Positions 15,274-22,875 of a stretch of 28,713 bases of DNA are shown here, in pieces. The stretch lies in NCBI GenBank assembly GCA_937981355.1, contig CALJPD010000018.1, positions 1 to 28,713 on the forward strand, written 5' to 3'. Under the pieces are notes generated by a model. That model was not told the DNA's origin. It was given only the letters and a program-made list of their open reading frames with translations, and did not search any database. Numbering within the stretch: the first letter of the stretch is position 1; every line of letters starts with the position of its first letter. The translations under genes and the position numbers were made by a program. The stretch comes from an uncultured Candidatus Saccharibacteria bacterium (GTDB lineage Bacteria; Patescibacteriota; Saccharimonadia; Saccharimonadales; Saccharimonadaceae).

Positions 15274-15795
15274 TTACTGCTCCTGGGATGCCCCAACAAC
15301 GTTCAGCTTGCTAATCCGCTCCATTGCATCGCTCAGACCTTCGCGAGTTGCAGGTAGCCATGTATCAGATGCTTGGGCAGCTTTAGGAGTCTGTCCTTCT
15401 TTCCATACGATGTGGTATACTTTTCCATCCTTTTGATTGATGAAGTACCGGTCTTCTGTAATCGCTTCGCCAGTTCCTGTATCAATCTTTTTAAGAGCAA
15501 AACCGAGGTTCTCCTGAGTTTTGTGTTCAGGTTCTCGGTTAGCATGGTCCCACCACTCAACTCGATAAACACTTGCTGTTGTGCAAACATACCCAGATTC
15601 TGGCGACTCAAATTCAACAGACGTCTCGCAGCACACTCGGTGAATGTCACGTCGTTGTACGGCGTCTGGATGCTGCGCAAAGGTGTCTTCGATAAACGCA
15701 CGAGTCACTTCGCCAAGACTTACCTCTTTCTCGTGGTCTGTGCCGTCCCGGTTCTCTGCCGCTGCTGCTTGTGGTCCTGATACTTTTTGTTCCAT
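15274..15795 (-). CDS. Hypothetical protein, 173 aa
   Basis: I do not recognise this protein. The N-terminal ~35 residues are polar and disordered. A helix follows (SLGEVTRAFIEDTFAQHPDAVQ), then a probable curved sheet: RVCCETSVEFESPESG, VYRVEWWDHANRE, LGFALKKIDTGTGEAITEDRYFINQKDGKVYHIVWKEG. The helix-plus-sheet order and final IVWKE strand are reminiscent of small NTF2/cystatin-like folds, but this is only an impression. There is no membrane segment. The start at 15795 is supported by AAGGAG 9 nt upstream; the longer frame to 15846 has no site. It ends in its own terminator. Confidence 0.75.
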   Translation of the reverse strand: MEQKVSGPQAAAAENRDGTDHEKEVSLGEVTRAFIEDTFAQHPDAVQRRDIHRVCCETSVEFESPESGYVCTTASVYRVEWWDHANREPEHKTQENLGFALKKIDTGTGEAITEDRYFINQKDGKVYHIVWKEGQTPKAAQASDTWLPATREGLSDAMERISKLNVVGASQEQ

Positions 15796-15885
15796 GTGTT
15801 GTTTACTCCTTGCTGTGTTTATATGGCGAGGTTGGTAACTACTCAATAGTACCCCATCACCACCCTATATGTCAAATTGATTGCA

Positions 15886-16554
15886 TCATAGCAACACCAC
15901 CCGCTCGCGCGCCCACTCTAGTGCGGCGAGGCTGCGCTGGCGAGCTGCTGTGTGCTCGGGCGAGGGTTGGTCGCTCCCCCACCACTGGTTCCAGGCCCAG
16001 TCGATGGGATTGAGACACTCAAGGTGATCGGTGTGGTGCAGCCTGCCGTTGATAAAGACATCATTGCGCTGGGTGTAGAGGTGAGTATAGCCACACCGCT
16101 GGAGGGCGCGCAGGCTGGCAACGTTACCCTGCACCACGGCAGATGTGATGCAGTGCAGCCCCAGATTCTCAAAGGCATACCACGTACGAGCATGGTGGCT
16201 AGCACTAGCAACACCCTTGCCCCAGTAATTCTTATCCACAATAATGATGCCGCTTATGGCAGTGTGGACGTGCTTTCTCGTAATATTCACCAGTGATGTA
16301 CTGCCAATCAGCCGCCGTGTTTTGCCATCCTTAGCCCAGATACCCCAGACGATACTTTTTTTATCTGCGATTGTTTTGTCATACCATGCTTGCTCGGTCT
16401 CGAGCGTCTGCGCCCGATGCTCGGCAAAATACTGCGTGACCGTCCCGCGCGCAAACCCCTCTACAAATGGTCTCAGTTTATCCCGTGCAAACGGCGCAAG
16501 CTCCAGCTCAAGCCCCTGCTTTGCCGTGACTGTCAACATTGGGCCAAATGCCAT
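15886..16554 (-). CDS. GNAT family N-acetyltransferase (RimJ/RimL-like)
   Basis: This 222-aa cytoplasmic enzyme should transfer an acetyl group from acetyl-CoA to an amine. The GNAT fold is readable: RLIGSTSLVNITRKHVHTAISGIIIVDKNYWGKGVASASHHARTWYAF is strands 3-4 plus motif A, with KGVASA as the CoA pyrophosphate loop. HCITSAVVQGNVASLRALQRCGY is motif B, with the N-x-x-S-x-x-x-x-x-x-x-G-Y signature of the ribosomal-protein and amino-acid acetyltransferase branch. The C-terminal ~40 residues (WAWNQWWGSDQPSPEHTAAR) are an unusual extension. AAGGAG lies 6 nt before the ATG. An extended -10 box precedes it. The acceptor cannot be predicted. Confidence 0.87.
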   Translation of the reverse strand: MAFGPMLTVTAKQGLELELAPFARDKLRPFVEGFARGTVTQYFAEHRAQTLETEQAWYDKTIADKKSIVWGIWAKDGKTRRLIGSTSLVNITRKHVHTAISGIIIVDKNYWGKGVASASHHARTWYAFENLGLHCITSAVVQGNVASLRALQRCGYTHLYTQRNDVFINGRLHHTDHLECLNPIDWAWNQWWGSDQPSPEHTAARQRSLAALEWARERVVLL

Positions 16555-16583
16555 GGTGTGCTCCTTTCGTGGTGGTTTTTTCT

Positions 16584-16592
16584 AGTATAACA
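16584..16592 (-). promoter_or_regulatory. Extended -10 promoter of the GNAT gene
   Basis: On the minus strand TGTTATACT (TG-n-TATACT) lies about 30 nt before the ATG. No convincing -35 box is visible. Confidence 0.5.
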
Positions 16593-16641
16593 TTGGTGGG
16601 AGAATGATACACAAGGCGAAGGGCCGCCCTCATCAGATATC

Positions 16642-17340
16642 CTAAGGGCGAGAGAATATGTTCATCATGCGCTTAACTCCACCGCGGACAACGTCAAGCG
16701 TCGTAGGCGCGGTATTCTTCTTGGAGCGCTCAATGAGCCTCTTGACAACGTCCATATCCTCTACCTGGGCATATTTACCAAGGTCCTTGCTTGGCTTTGT
16801 TTGTGTCTGCTGTGTATAGCGCACAGCAAGTCCATCTGGGTCAATCACATACTGTGCTCCGCCAAGATCTACCTGATGAACAAATCCTTCACCACCATAG
16901 CCACGAATACTGATGCCATTCATAATACATTGAATGGTCGCACCTTTTTCCTTTTGTTGTACTTGCCCATTCTGTGTTGTCATATGCTCATACAGCTCTA
17001 CAAGCACATGTGTCGAGCCATCAAAGGTCTCGAGAGGCCGGAGTTTACCCTCATGCTGCTTGCGATATTGCGCCCGCACTGCATCCGCCGCCTTGAGCAG
17101 CTCACGCATCCGTGGCGAATCTGTAGCATCAGCTATGTCTGCCACATCGTCAAGCGTCAAGTCGCTATACGTCACATACCGTTGCAAATCTGGATCTTCG
17201 CGTAGCAATGGTACACCCTCAAGCTGCTGATCAATAAATATGCCAAAATCAGCCACTGTCTTCTCATACTCAGTCCGGCCCAGCATAGCTTCGAGAGTAG
17301 CAATGCCACCACTACCTGCCTCATGCCCTGCTTCGTACAT
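16642..17340 (-). CDS. Hypothetical protein, 232 aa
   Basis: I do not recognise this protein. The N-terminal half is helical and acidic (LEAMLGRTEYEKTVADFGIFI, then LTLDDVADIADATDSPRMRELLKAADAVRAQY). The second half looks like a sheet: STHVLVELYEH, GATIQCIMNGISIRGYGG, VHQVDLGGAQYVIDPDGLAVRYTQ. It ends with a basic amphipathic helix (RGGVKRMMNIFSRP) that could touch a membrane. There is no signal peptide. AAGGAG lies about 8 nt before the ATG. It has a consensus -35 promoter with a dyad on the -10 region, so it appears independently regulated. Confidence 0.72.
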   Translation of the reverse strand: MYEAGHEAGSGGIATLEAMLGRTEYEKTVADFGIFIDQQLEGVPLLREDPDLQRYVTYSDLTLDDVADIADATDSPRMRELLKAADAVRAQYRKQHEGKLRPLETFDGSTHVLVELYEHMTTQNGQVQQKEKGATIQCIMNGISIRGYGGEGFVHQVDLGGAQYVIDPDGLAVRYTQQTQTKPSKDLGKYAQVEDMDVVKRLIERSKKNTAPTTLDVVRGGVKRMMNIFSRP

Positions 17341-17374
17341 ACTATAACTCCTTTTTGTTTATGGCATAATGTAT

Positions 17375-17406
17375 TGTACGGTACATCTTGATCTCATATT
17401 TGTCAA
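17375..17406 (-). promoter_or_regulatory. Promoter of the 232-aa gene with overlapping dyad
   Basis: On the minus strand: a consensus TTGACA (17406-17401), 17-nt spacer and a poor -10, TACCGT (17383-17378). The -10 lies inside the dyad TGTAC-G-GTACA (17375-17385). A good -35, weak -10 and overlapping dyad suggest a regulated promoter. A second dyad, GTAGTA-6-TACTAC, lies just upstream (17409-17426). Confidence 0.42.
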
Positions 17407-17438
17407 GTGTAGTATATCTGTACTACTACCCCACCACC

Positions 17439-17470
17439 AAAAAACCTCCCCAATAAGTGGGGAGGTTTAT
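17439..17470 (-). terminator. Intrinsic terminator of rpsO
   Basis: AAAAAACCTCCCC and GGGGAGGTTTAT pair around a 7-nt loop, about 16 nt after the rpsO stop. On the minus strand the stem is followed by six T. Confidence 0.88.
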
Positions 17471-17486
17471 ATCTCGTGGCGAGCGC

Positions 17487-17753
17487 TTATTTGCGCAGAC
17501 CGAGGGTTTCGAGCGTTGCTTTGTAGGCATCAAAGTTCGTCCGCTCAAGGTAGCGGAGCAGCCGCTTACGCCGGCCGACCATTTGCTTGAGGCCACGACG
17601 AGCCATGTTGTCGTGCTTGTTGGACTTAAGGTGTTCGGTCACCTCTTTGATACGAGCCGTCAAGATAGACACCTGCGCCTGTGGGCTGCCGACGTCGTTC
17701 TTGCTGACCTGAGTCAAAGCAATCGCTTTCGCTTTGTTATCCTTAGTAATCAT
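17487..17753 (-). CDS. rpsO: 30S ribosomal protein S15
   Basis: This is an 88-aa four-helix protein that binds 16S rRNA at the three-way junction in the central domain and helps bridge the two subunits. The family core is complete: DVGSPQAQVSILTARIKEVTEHLKSNKHDNMARRGLKQMVGRRKRLLRYL, with the invariant GSPxxQ and the KHDxxxRRGLxxxVxxRRxLLxYL helix. The normal length is 88-89 aa. The ATG at 17753 has no ribosome binding site. A perfect TTGACA-17-TACAAT promoter ends 8 nt before it, so the message should be leaderless or carry only one or two bases. That would exclude the S15 autoregulatory leader RNA known from other bacteria. It is not next to pnp as it is in many genomes. Confidence 0.97.
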   Translation of the reverse strand: MITKDNKAKAIALTQVSKNDVGSPQAQVSILTARIKEVTEHLKSNKHDNMARRGLKQMVGRRKRLLRYLERTNFDAYKATLETLGLRK

Positions 17754-17761
17754 ACTGGTGT

Positions 17762-17790
17762 ATTGTAGCAGGAGGGCGGCGCAGTGTCAA
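17762..17790 (-). promoter_or_regulatory. Consensus promoter of rpsO, predicted leaderless
   Basis: On the minus strand: TTGACA (17790-17785), 17-nt spacer, TACAAT (17767-17762), eight bases, ATG. It is one of the two best promoters in the window. Confidence 0.75.
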
Positions 17791-17857
17791 TGTAAGAGTA
17801 CTTAAGTTTCGAAGCTTCATTAGCTCTCACGCCTCTTCCCCTTACTAACGGATACCA

Positions 17858-19201
17858 CTATCGAAAGAGTGCTTGGTGAGCCTGGGTGATGATGGTGTTA
17901 TTATTCTCCTGGCCGAGCAGCACTGCTTGCTGCTTAATGTCATCCCTGGTCACTAGCAGCCGCATCAGGTTGTAATACTGGAAGGTTGCCTGTGCAATGG
18001 CACGGTGGTTCTGACTCATCGCGATGAGCTCACGCCGCTTGCCCACCTTATTGCCCGTCCGTGCGGGGTATCGAGCATCAAGTGCGGTATAAAATTGCCG
18101 AAGTGTCTCCACAAGCTCGGGCGCAACACAATGCGCGCGGCGGCGTGCTGGCTTGCCCCGATGGGCAACCGTATAATAATCAGCATCGCTCTCTGGGTCA
18201 TAGAATGGCTCGGTGAGTAAAAGGCGCATATTACCAATGTCACTATCGATAAATTCGCTGATATCGAGCGCAGCAAAGAATGTCTCTGCGTCGGGAAACG
18301 GCGACTGATAGTCGACTCCTTGTGTATTCTCTGCTGTTGGCCACACGAGATCAGGCGTAGCTTCGTGGTGCGTTATTGGTATATCGATGAGCGGCTTGCC
18401 TTTGGCGATAAGTGCTTGGAGCTGCTGATTCTCAGGCCTCCGCAAACACTGCTCGAGCTGTGTTGCATAGCGCTCCATGTCCATAAAGCTCGGGGTATTC
18501 TCGTAGGGGTAGCGCACCCTATCACGTGGGCCGCTGTTTTCTGCGAGCTTTGGCACTATATCAAGCACATCCTCAAGGCGGCGAACGTCATTGTTCGTTA
18601 GTGGGGCGTCGAGTGCTTGGAGATCATCAAGCAATGCCAGCGCATCCTCTTCTGTCAGCGCCCCTTCTGTGCGGGGCTGGAGATTGTTCGGGCTAATCCG
18701 CTTGTGGCCAATCGAATACTCTACTGCCTGCGTGCCAGTTACATCTCCTTCTCTATCACCCTCGCGGATAGCATATGTGCGGGCAACAGTGAGTACATCA
18801 TTAGAGTCTTTGATAGGAACTTGGGTTTTTATATCAAGAAAGAGCTCGTCGCCAGTCGGCTGATTATTGCGCATACACGAGGAGCGAAAGGCAATTTGCT
18901 GTGGATATTGGAGACGTCGCCCTGTATCACTCTGCTCGTAGTCATCGGGCACAGCGATTGTCTCATCACTACCCTGACCGATAAACATCGCCTGCACCAC
19001 ATCGTCTGGCAGCTCCACACGATACCCTTTGTGCCACGTATCTCCATATGATGGGTCTCCTGGCGGCTCTTCGAACGGCTCACCGTAGTGATACAGCACA
19101 TCCCACGCCTTTGCCAGCAGCCCATTAAGACTCTCCGGCGAAGCCTGGAATTCCCCATTGGTATGATACTCGGATGATCCTGGTGGTATGTTGTGGTTCA
19201 T
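17858..19201 (-). CDS. Hypothetical cytoplasmic protein, 447 aa
   Basis: I do not recognise this protein. It is long, acidic and soluble, without signal peptide or membrane helix. A polar start (MNHNIPPGSSEYHTNGEF) leads into a mixed domain: GYRVELPDDVVQAMFIGQG, QQIAFRSSCMRNN, ELFLDIKTQVPI, VLTVARTYAIREGDREGDV, TQAVEYSIGHKRIS. A helical hairpin follows (EEDALALLDDLQALDAPLTNNDVRRLEDVLDIV). The C-terminal half is mostly helical and ends with ATFQYYNLMRLLVTRDDIKQQAVLLGQENN. No catalytic motif is evident. I chose the ATG at 19201 because a TTGACA-18-TATAGT promoter ends 6 nt before it. The apparent upstream extension is the promoter itself. It lies between the aldose epimerase and rpsO. Confidence 0.75.
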   Translation of the reverse strand: MNHNIPPGSSEYHTNGEFQASPESLNGLLAKAWDVLYHYGEPFEEPPGDPSYGDTWHKGYRVELPDDVVQAMFIGQGSDETIAVPDDYEQSDTGRRLQYPQQIAFRSSCMRNNQPTGDELFLDIKTQVPIKDSNDVLTVARTYAIREGDREGDVTGTQAVEYSIGHKRISPNNLQPRTEGALTEEDALALLDDLQALDAPLTNNDVRRLEDVLDIVPKLAENSGPRDRVRYPYENTPSFMDMERYATQLEQCLRRPENQQLQALIAKGKPLIDIPITHHEATPDLVWPTAENTQGVDYQSPFPDAETFFAALDISEFIDSDIGNMRLLLTEPFYDPESDADYYTVAHRGKPARRRAHCVAPELVETLRQFYTALDARYPARTGNKVGKRRELIAMSQNHRAIAQATFQYYNLMRLLVTRDDIKQQAVLLGQENNNTIITQAHQALFR

Positions 19202-19207
19202 CCTTCC

Positions 19208-19237
19208 ACTATAACCATTATTGGGTGGTGGTGTCAA
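19208..19237 (-). promoter_or_regulatory. Promoter of the 447-aa gene, predicted leaderless
   Basis: On the minus strand: TTGACA (19237-19232), 18-nt spacer, TATAGT (19213-19208), GGAAGG, ATG. The six intervening bases could also serve as a very close ribosome binding site. Confidence 0.65.
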
Positions 19238-19284
19238 CTTGAGGCTATCCTGGTCTCAGAGCTCTACTGCTTCTCGCAGCAGAC

Positions 19285-19983
19285 TCACCACCCCACCCGC
19301 ACGCCATACCGCACCGTCTGCCCCGGTGCCAGCGCTGCAGCGTGAGCTGGGTTATCGGCGAAGGAGTTGCCGCTGTGCGTTGGCTCAACACAGAGGTATG
19401 GGCCCAACTCATCCGTCCAAACCGCCCAGCGAGGCAATCCCTCGCTTTGCAGCGTAATGGTGCGCAGGCCCGTCGCGAGCTGGCGCGTGGGCCCATCAAC
19501 AAAGATCGTATCGGCGAGTGGCGCGAGGTCGGCTAATGGCTGGCTATCCAGCACTGGCACGCCATCATACACAAAATATGGATGGAAGGCTGGTGCCACG
19601 AGGAGCTCCTCCTCACCAACATTCACCAGCATGAGTTGCATTGCAAGCTGATGCTCCGCCACTGTATACACCAAGCGAGATTCCAGCCCAGCATAATCAT
19701 CGCTCCCCTGCAGCACGAGCTCCACCCGGTCGCTTGCCTGCTCCACCACCTGCCACTGGCTGGTGCGGCCAAAGCCATGCTGTGCCAAGCCACTCGCTCC
19801 GCCCGGGCCAAAGTTGGGTAGGCAAACATGGCAGCCACCGCGCGTTTTGCGCTCGCTATCAGGGGTGGTGAGCGTCTGCAGCGGGTAGAATACATCCCCA
19901 TGCTCGTCAGCCAGGCTGGTGATATACGCGCCATTTGTCGTGATGGTTGCGGTGGTTATGCCAGCGTGTAATGTGATGTTCAT
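19285..19983 (-). CDS. Aldose 1-epimerase family protein
   Basis: This 232-aa cytoplasmic enzyme of the galactose-mutarotase fold interconverts alpha and beta anomers of a hexose or hexose phosphate. Key pieces are TRGGCHVCLPNFGPGG, QHGFGRTSQWQV (substrate and first catalytic His), APAFHPYFVYDG (second His) and CVEPTHSGNSF, where the Glu acts as base. The RGG-P-FGP and QHGFGR pair resembles the glucose-6-phosphate 1-epimerase (YeaD) branch. At 232 aa it is shorter than most mutarotases (about 290-350 aa), with compact loops. It follows truB by 34 nt with GAGGAG before the ATG, so the two are probably co-transcribed. The sugar specificity is not certain. Confidence 0.85.
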   Translation of the reverse strand: MNITLHAGITTATITTNGAYITSLADEHGDVFYPLQTLTTPDSERKTRGGCHVCLPNFGPGGASGLAQHGFGRTSQWQVVEQASDRVELVLQGSDDYAGLESRLVYTVAEHQLAMQLMLVNVGEEELLVAPAFHPYFVYDGVPVLDSQPLADLAPLADTIFVDGPTRQLATGLRTITLQSEGLPRWAVWTDELGPYLCVEPTHSGNSFADNPAHAAALAPGQTVRYGVRVGW

Positions 19984-20017
19984 CGGTTGCTCCTCGCTTT
20001 TTTATTATCGCTTGTGG

Positions 20018-20722
20018 CTAATCAACAATCCCAAAATCCTGCAGCTGCTGCGCCTGTGCCACTGGCCAATCGGCAATCGCCGTACGCCGCAGCGCCGCGC
20101 AGTACGCCCCTGTGCCAAGCTGCCTGCCAATATCCACCGCCAGGCTGCGAATGTATGTGCCGCTACTCACCCGCGTGCGAATGACGAGCCGTGGATACTG
20201 ATACTCCAGCACCTCCAGCGAGTGGATCGTAATGGTGCGCTCTGGCAACTCCACTTCTTTACCATCACGCGCGAGCTTGTAGGCCCGCTGGCCGTTGATC
20301 TTGATGGCGCTAAAGATCGGTGGCCGCTGGCGAATCTCACCAATAAAGCGCTGCAGCACCATATCGAGCTGCTGGCGTGATGGCGGTGTGATAGGCGCTT
20401 TGGTATCTTCCGGCAGATAGGGCATAACCTCCCCTTCTGGGTCACCCGTGGTGCTAGTTTGACCCAGGATAATCGTCGCTTCGTACGTCTTGTCGAGCTT
20501 AGTGTAGCGCATGGCATTGCGGCACTCTGCGCCCGTCACCAGCAGCAAAAGGCCTGTCGCAAAGGGGTCGAGCGTACCACAGTGCCCCACCTTCACTTTC
20601 TTGCCAGCCTGCTGGCTCAGCACCCGCCGCACCCGCGCCACCACCCCAAAACTCGTCATACCAGCTGGCTTGTCGATGTGGAGAATGCGGTTGTATGATG
20701 AATCAGATGTTTGGTGCGTCAT
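20018..20722 (-). CDS. truB: tRNA pseudouridine(55) synthase TruB
   Basis: This 234-aa enzyme converts uridine 55 to pseudouridine in the T-arm of tRNA. It opens with ILHIDKPAGMTSFGVVARVRR and carries the catalytic block KVGHCGTLDPFATGLLLLVTG (nucleophile Asp52). It continues with KTYEATIILGQTSTTGDPEGEV, GEIRQRPPIFSAIKINGQRAYKLAR and VSSGTYIRSLAVDIGRQLGTGAYCAALRRT. It ends shortly after the catalytic domain, so the C-terminal PUA-like extension of E. coli TruB (314 aa) is absent. The ATG at 20722 follows a TGCTATACT element by 6 nt with no ribosome binding site, so the message is predicted to be leaderless. The aldose epimerase gene follows. Confidence 0.95.
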   Translation of the reverse strand: MTHQTSDSSYNRILHIDKPAGMTSFGVVARVRRVLSQQAGKKVKVGHCGTLDPFATGLLLLVTGAECRNAMRYTKLDKTYEATIILGQTSTTGDPEGEVMPYLPEDTKAPITPPSRQQLDMVLQRFIGEIRQRPPIFSAIKINGQRAYKLARDGKEVELPERTITIHSLEVLEYQYPRLVIRTRVSSGTYIRSLAVDIGRQLGTGAYCAALRRTAIADWPVAQAQQLQDFGIVD

Positions 20723-20728
20723 GTGGTT

Positions 20729-20737
20729 AGTATAGCA
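20729..20737 (-). promoter_or_regulatory. Extended -10 promoter of truB, predicted leaderless
   Basis: On the minus strand TGCTATACT (TG-n-TATACT) ends six bases before the ATG. There is no clear -35 box, as expected for an extended -10 promoter. Confidence 0.58.
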
Positions 20738-20773
20738 TGATGCTAAAGATTATGAGATTGTATTGTCCTCAGT

Positions 20774-20782
20774 TGGTATGCT
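20774..20782 (+). promoter_or_regulatory. Extended -10 promoter of the 75-aa gene
   Basis: TGGTATGCT (TG-n-TATGCT), about 35 nt before the chosen ATG. It is divergent from truB and only about 40 bp from the truB -10. Confidence 0.4.
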
Positions 20783-20816
20783 TTTCTTGCATGACAGTAC
20801 CGCAGGAGCCATTGGT

Positions 20817-21044
20817 ATGGAAACATTCGGATCACACAGTCACGATCAAGACAAAACACCAGAAACGTCAGAAAGAGATGCTGCGACAGTACAGCTCGAC
20901 GAAGAGACGGCTAAACATTATGGCATATCGATAGAATCTGCACGCAAGCTCAACGACAAACTAGCAGCGGACGCTATTGCGACTGCTATACAGCTGGGAT
21001 TCCCACGAGAACAGGCTCCCTCCGACGAACAGTTGGATTCGTAA
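20817..21044 (+). CDS. Small hypothetical protein, 75 aa
   Basis: I do not recognise this protein. It is very acidic and soluble: a His/Asp-rich start METFGSHSHDQDKTPETSE, then a helical region DEETAKHYGISIESARKLNDKLAADAIATAIQLGFP and a polar tail. The short helices around YGISIESARKLND look like a small helix-turn-helix or UBA-like bundle, but no family is assigned. I chose the ATG at 20817 because CAGGAG lies 8 nt upstream. The longer frame to 20763 overlaps the promoter. About 110 nt of gene-free sequence and then a shared terminator follow. Confidence 0.6.
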   Translation: METFGSHSHDQDKTPETSERDAATVQLDEETAKHYGISIESARKLNDKLAADAIATAIQLGFPREQAPSDEQLDS

Positions 21045-21156
21045 ATAGAGTCGATGTCACCTGCACTCATGTACATTTCCAATACGTGAGGGGTCTGGTT
21101 GAAGGCAACCACATACGTTTCTCGCTCATTACCTGCCCAGTCCAGTATTTCATATT

Positions 21157-21183
21157 AAAACCGGCCAAACCATGGCCGGTTTA
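21157..21183. terminator. Bidirectional terminator between the 75-aa gene and the DHH gene
   Basis: AAAACCGGCC and GGCCGGTTTA pair around AAACCAT between two converging genes. The GC-rich stem with flanking A and T runs can serve both. Confidence 0.8.
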
Positions 21184-21222
21184 TTGTGTCATTTCTCATG
21201 TAGCGGCAGAAGTCAGTAGCCC

Positions 21223-22767
21223 CTACTTCTCTGGTACGTGGAATTGCGATGGGTTGGCTTGGTCTTTCTTGGCCTTGGCCTCAGACTGGAGCGCGGCGTC
21301 AAGCTGAGCCATAGGGTTGTCGGCATCAGGGCCAGGCAGCGGTGGCACACCTGGTGGCAATGGTGGCAAGCTGGAGAAATCTGGCATCGGTGGCAGCGGT
21401 GGCAAGGCTGGCCCTTCGGCATCATCAGTTGGCGCAGCACGGTGCTTGGCATCGAGGTCGGCCAGGGTTTCTTTGCCCGTTGGTGGCGGGAGAATGTCGT
21501 CGTTGTGAGCCATTGGCACGCGCGGCATGTCATTCACATTGGGGACAGTTGGCTCATGGTCGAGTGCTGCCGTCGCGGCGTTGAGCGGCGCTTGACTACC
21601 TGGTGTGTCGTCACTGTCGAGGTAGCGCCCACCCTTGTGCGAGAGGATAGTCTTGTTGCGACCATTCTCGCGCTCGCGGCGTTTGTCATCGGCTGCTTGC
21701 TTGGTAGTAGCATTGAGCGTGCCACCCAGGCTTGGCTCACTCAGCGGCGTCTCAATGGGCTGACGCCATGGCTCGGCGCTGCTGTTGCGCCCCGATGAGC
21801 GGCGTGGAGCTGGTGCGGGCTCGGGCTGTGGATTATTCTTGGCCAATTGCTGGGCTAGTTCGGCTTCGTCAGCGTCGGTCTGGCTTAACTTTTTTTTTCC
21901 AGCCTCAGCGTTGTGCGAGATGACGAGTGACTTATCTTTGTTATTTGCCTGAGCAGGCTTCTTGCTGGCCGGCTTAGCAGGCATTGGGCCTGCAGCGAGC
22001 TGCTTGGCCTCGGCGAGCTTGGCCGCAATCAGCTGCTGGTCACCGCCAGCACTCATCAATTGTGCAGCGAGGGTCATAACACGCGAGGTAGTCTTTTCGT
22101 TGCTAAAGCGTTCGGTGGCCGCTACAATACCGGTCAAAAAGGCCGTGGCAATATGCTTGTCCAAAAGCGGCTGCTCATCATCCGTATTATCAAAACCCTG
22201 AGCGAGGCTTGCCGCGAGCTCACTATAGCTGCTGGCCTGAGGATCCGTCCAGACGATATTGCCCAGCGTACCTGGCGCATCGATGTGCAGCGCTGCCACT
22301 GGCGATTCACGCAGGATACGGCCATGCCCTTTGAGGGCTGGGTCAAGGTCATCCTCGCTGCGCACACCGATCGTCACGACAAACTGCACATTGTAGTCAC
22401 CCTGGCTAAATTCCAAATCACTCTGGCTAATCGTCGCGCGGTACGGCGTGATGAAAATCTTAACGAGGTCGCCATCGAGCTTGTAGCGCAAATGGTCGGC
22501 CTTTTCCTTATCAAGGGCAATGATGAAATCTCGCAGACTATCCACCGTGCTCTCAAAGGTACGCTCTGGCTCCAAAAAACCCACTGCCGTTGGCACGTCC
22601 CCACTAAAGACGGCTGTGGCGTGCTTGTCGAGTTTATTAAGCAAAAGCGTCAACCCCAGTGCTGCACTCAGCTCATCTACCGTGGGGTGGGCGTTGACTG
22701 CCACCAAAATATTATTACTCTCACCTAGTTTGTCGATGATTTGTTGCCGCACCTTTATCTCGTCCAT
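21223..22767 (-). CDS. Degenerate DHH-family protein with long proline-rich C-terminal tail, 514 aa
   Basis: The N-terminal ~260 residues follow the fold of NrnA/RecJ-type DHH phosphoesterases: NILVAVNAHPTVDELSAALGLTLLLNKLDKHATAVFSG matches the usual GHVNPDGDAIGSALAL region. The later ATAFLTGIVAATERFSNEKTTSRVMTLAAQLMSAGGD matches their TGI--DTG-F--NTT-------A-L---GAD block. The first His, the Asp of NPD and the Asp of the DTG are replaced, so metal binding and catalysis are probably lost. The linker around residue 290 is encoded by nine A (21890-21898). The C-terminal ~200 residues are disordered, with a proline-rich stretch near the end (LPPLPPMPDFSSLPPLPPG). I chose the ATG at 22767, with TAGGAG very close upstream. 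It may bind nucleotides or protein partners; the role is unknown. Confidence 0.75.
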   Translation of the reverse strand: MDEIKVRQQIIDKLGESNNILVAVNAHPTVDELSAALGLTLLLNKLDKHATAVFSGDVPTAVGFLEPERTFESTVDSLRDFIIALDKEKADHLRYKLDGDLVKIFITPYRATISQSDLEFSQGDYNVQFVVTIGVRSEDDLDPALKGHGRILRESPVAALHIDAPGTLGNIVWTDPQASSYSELAASLAQGFDNTDDEQPLLDKHIATAFLTGIVAATERFSNEKTTSRVMTLAAQLMSAGGDQQLIAAKLAEAKQLAAGPMPAKPASKKPAQANNKDKSLVISHNAEAGKKKLSQTDADEAELAQQLAKNNPQPEPAPAPRRSSGRNSSAEPWRQPIETPLSEPSLGGTLNATTKQAADDKRRERENGRNKTILSHKGGRYLDSDDTPGSQAPLNAATAALDHEPTVPNVNDMPRVPMAHNDDILPPPTGKETLADLDAKHRAAPTDDAEGPALPPLPPMPDFSSLPPLPPGVPPLPGPDADNPMAQLDAALQSEAKAKKDQANPSQFHVPEK

Positions 22768-22866
22768 AACTCCTACTTTTGCCTTACCCAAAACTCCATC
22801 TATCCTACCATAAGTAATTTCGTTTCGTCAATGGCAAGTCACAATTAACAGAGGTAGCCATGCGAA

Positions 22867-22875
22867 GTATAGCAC
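22867..22875 (-). promoter_or_regulatory. Extended -10 promoter of the DHH-family gene
   Basis: On the minus strand TGCTATACT, about 100 nt before the ATG, implies a leader. The TTTGTGCAAAAA motif (22881-22892) lies just upstream. A second extended -10-like TGGTAGGAT lies near 22802-22810. Confidence 0.42.

Noticed and set aside
22060..22728. Open frame of 222 codons on the plus strand opposite the DHH gene
   Set aside because: The opposite strand carries the DHH landmarks; this frame has no ribosome binding site or coherent fold.
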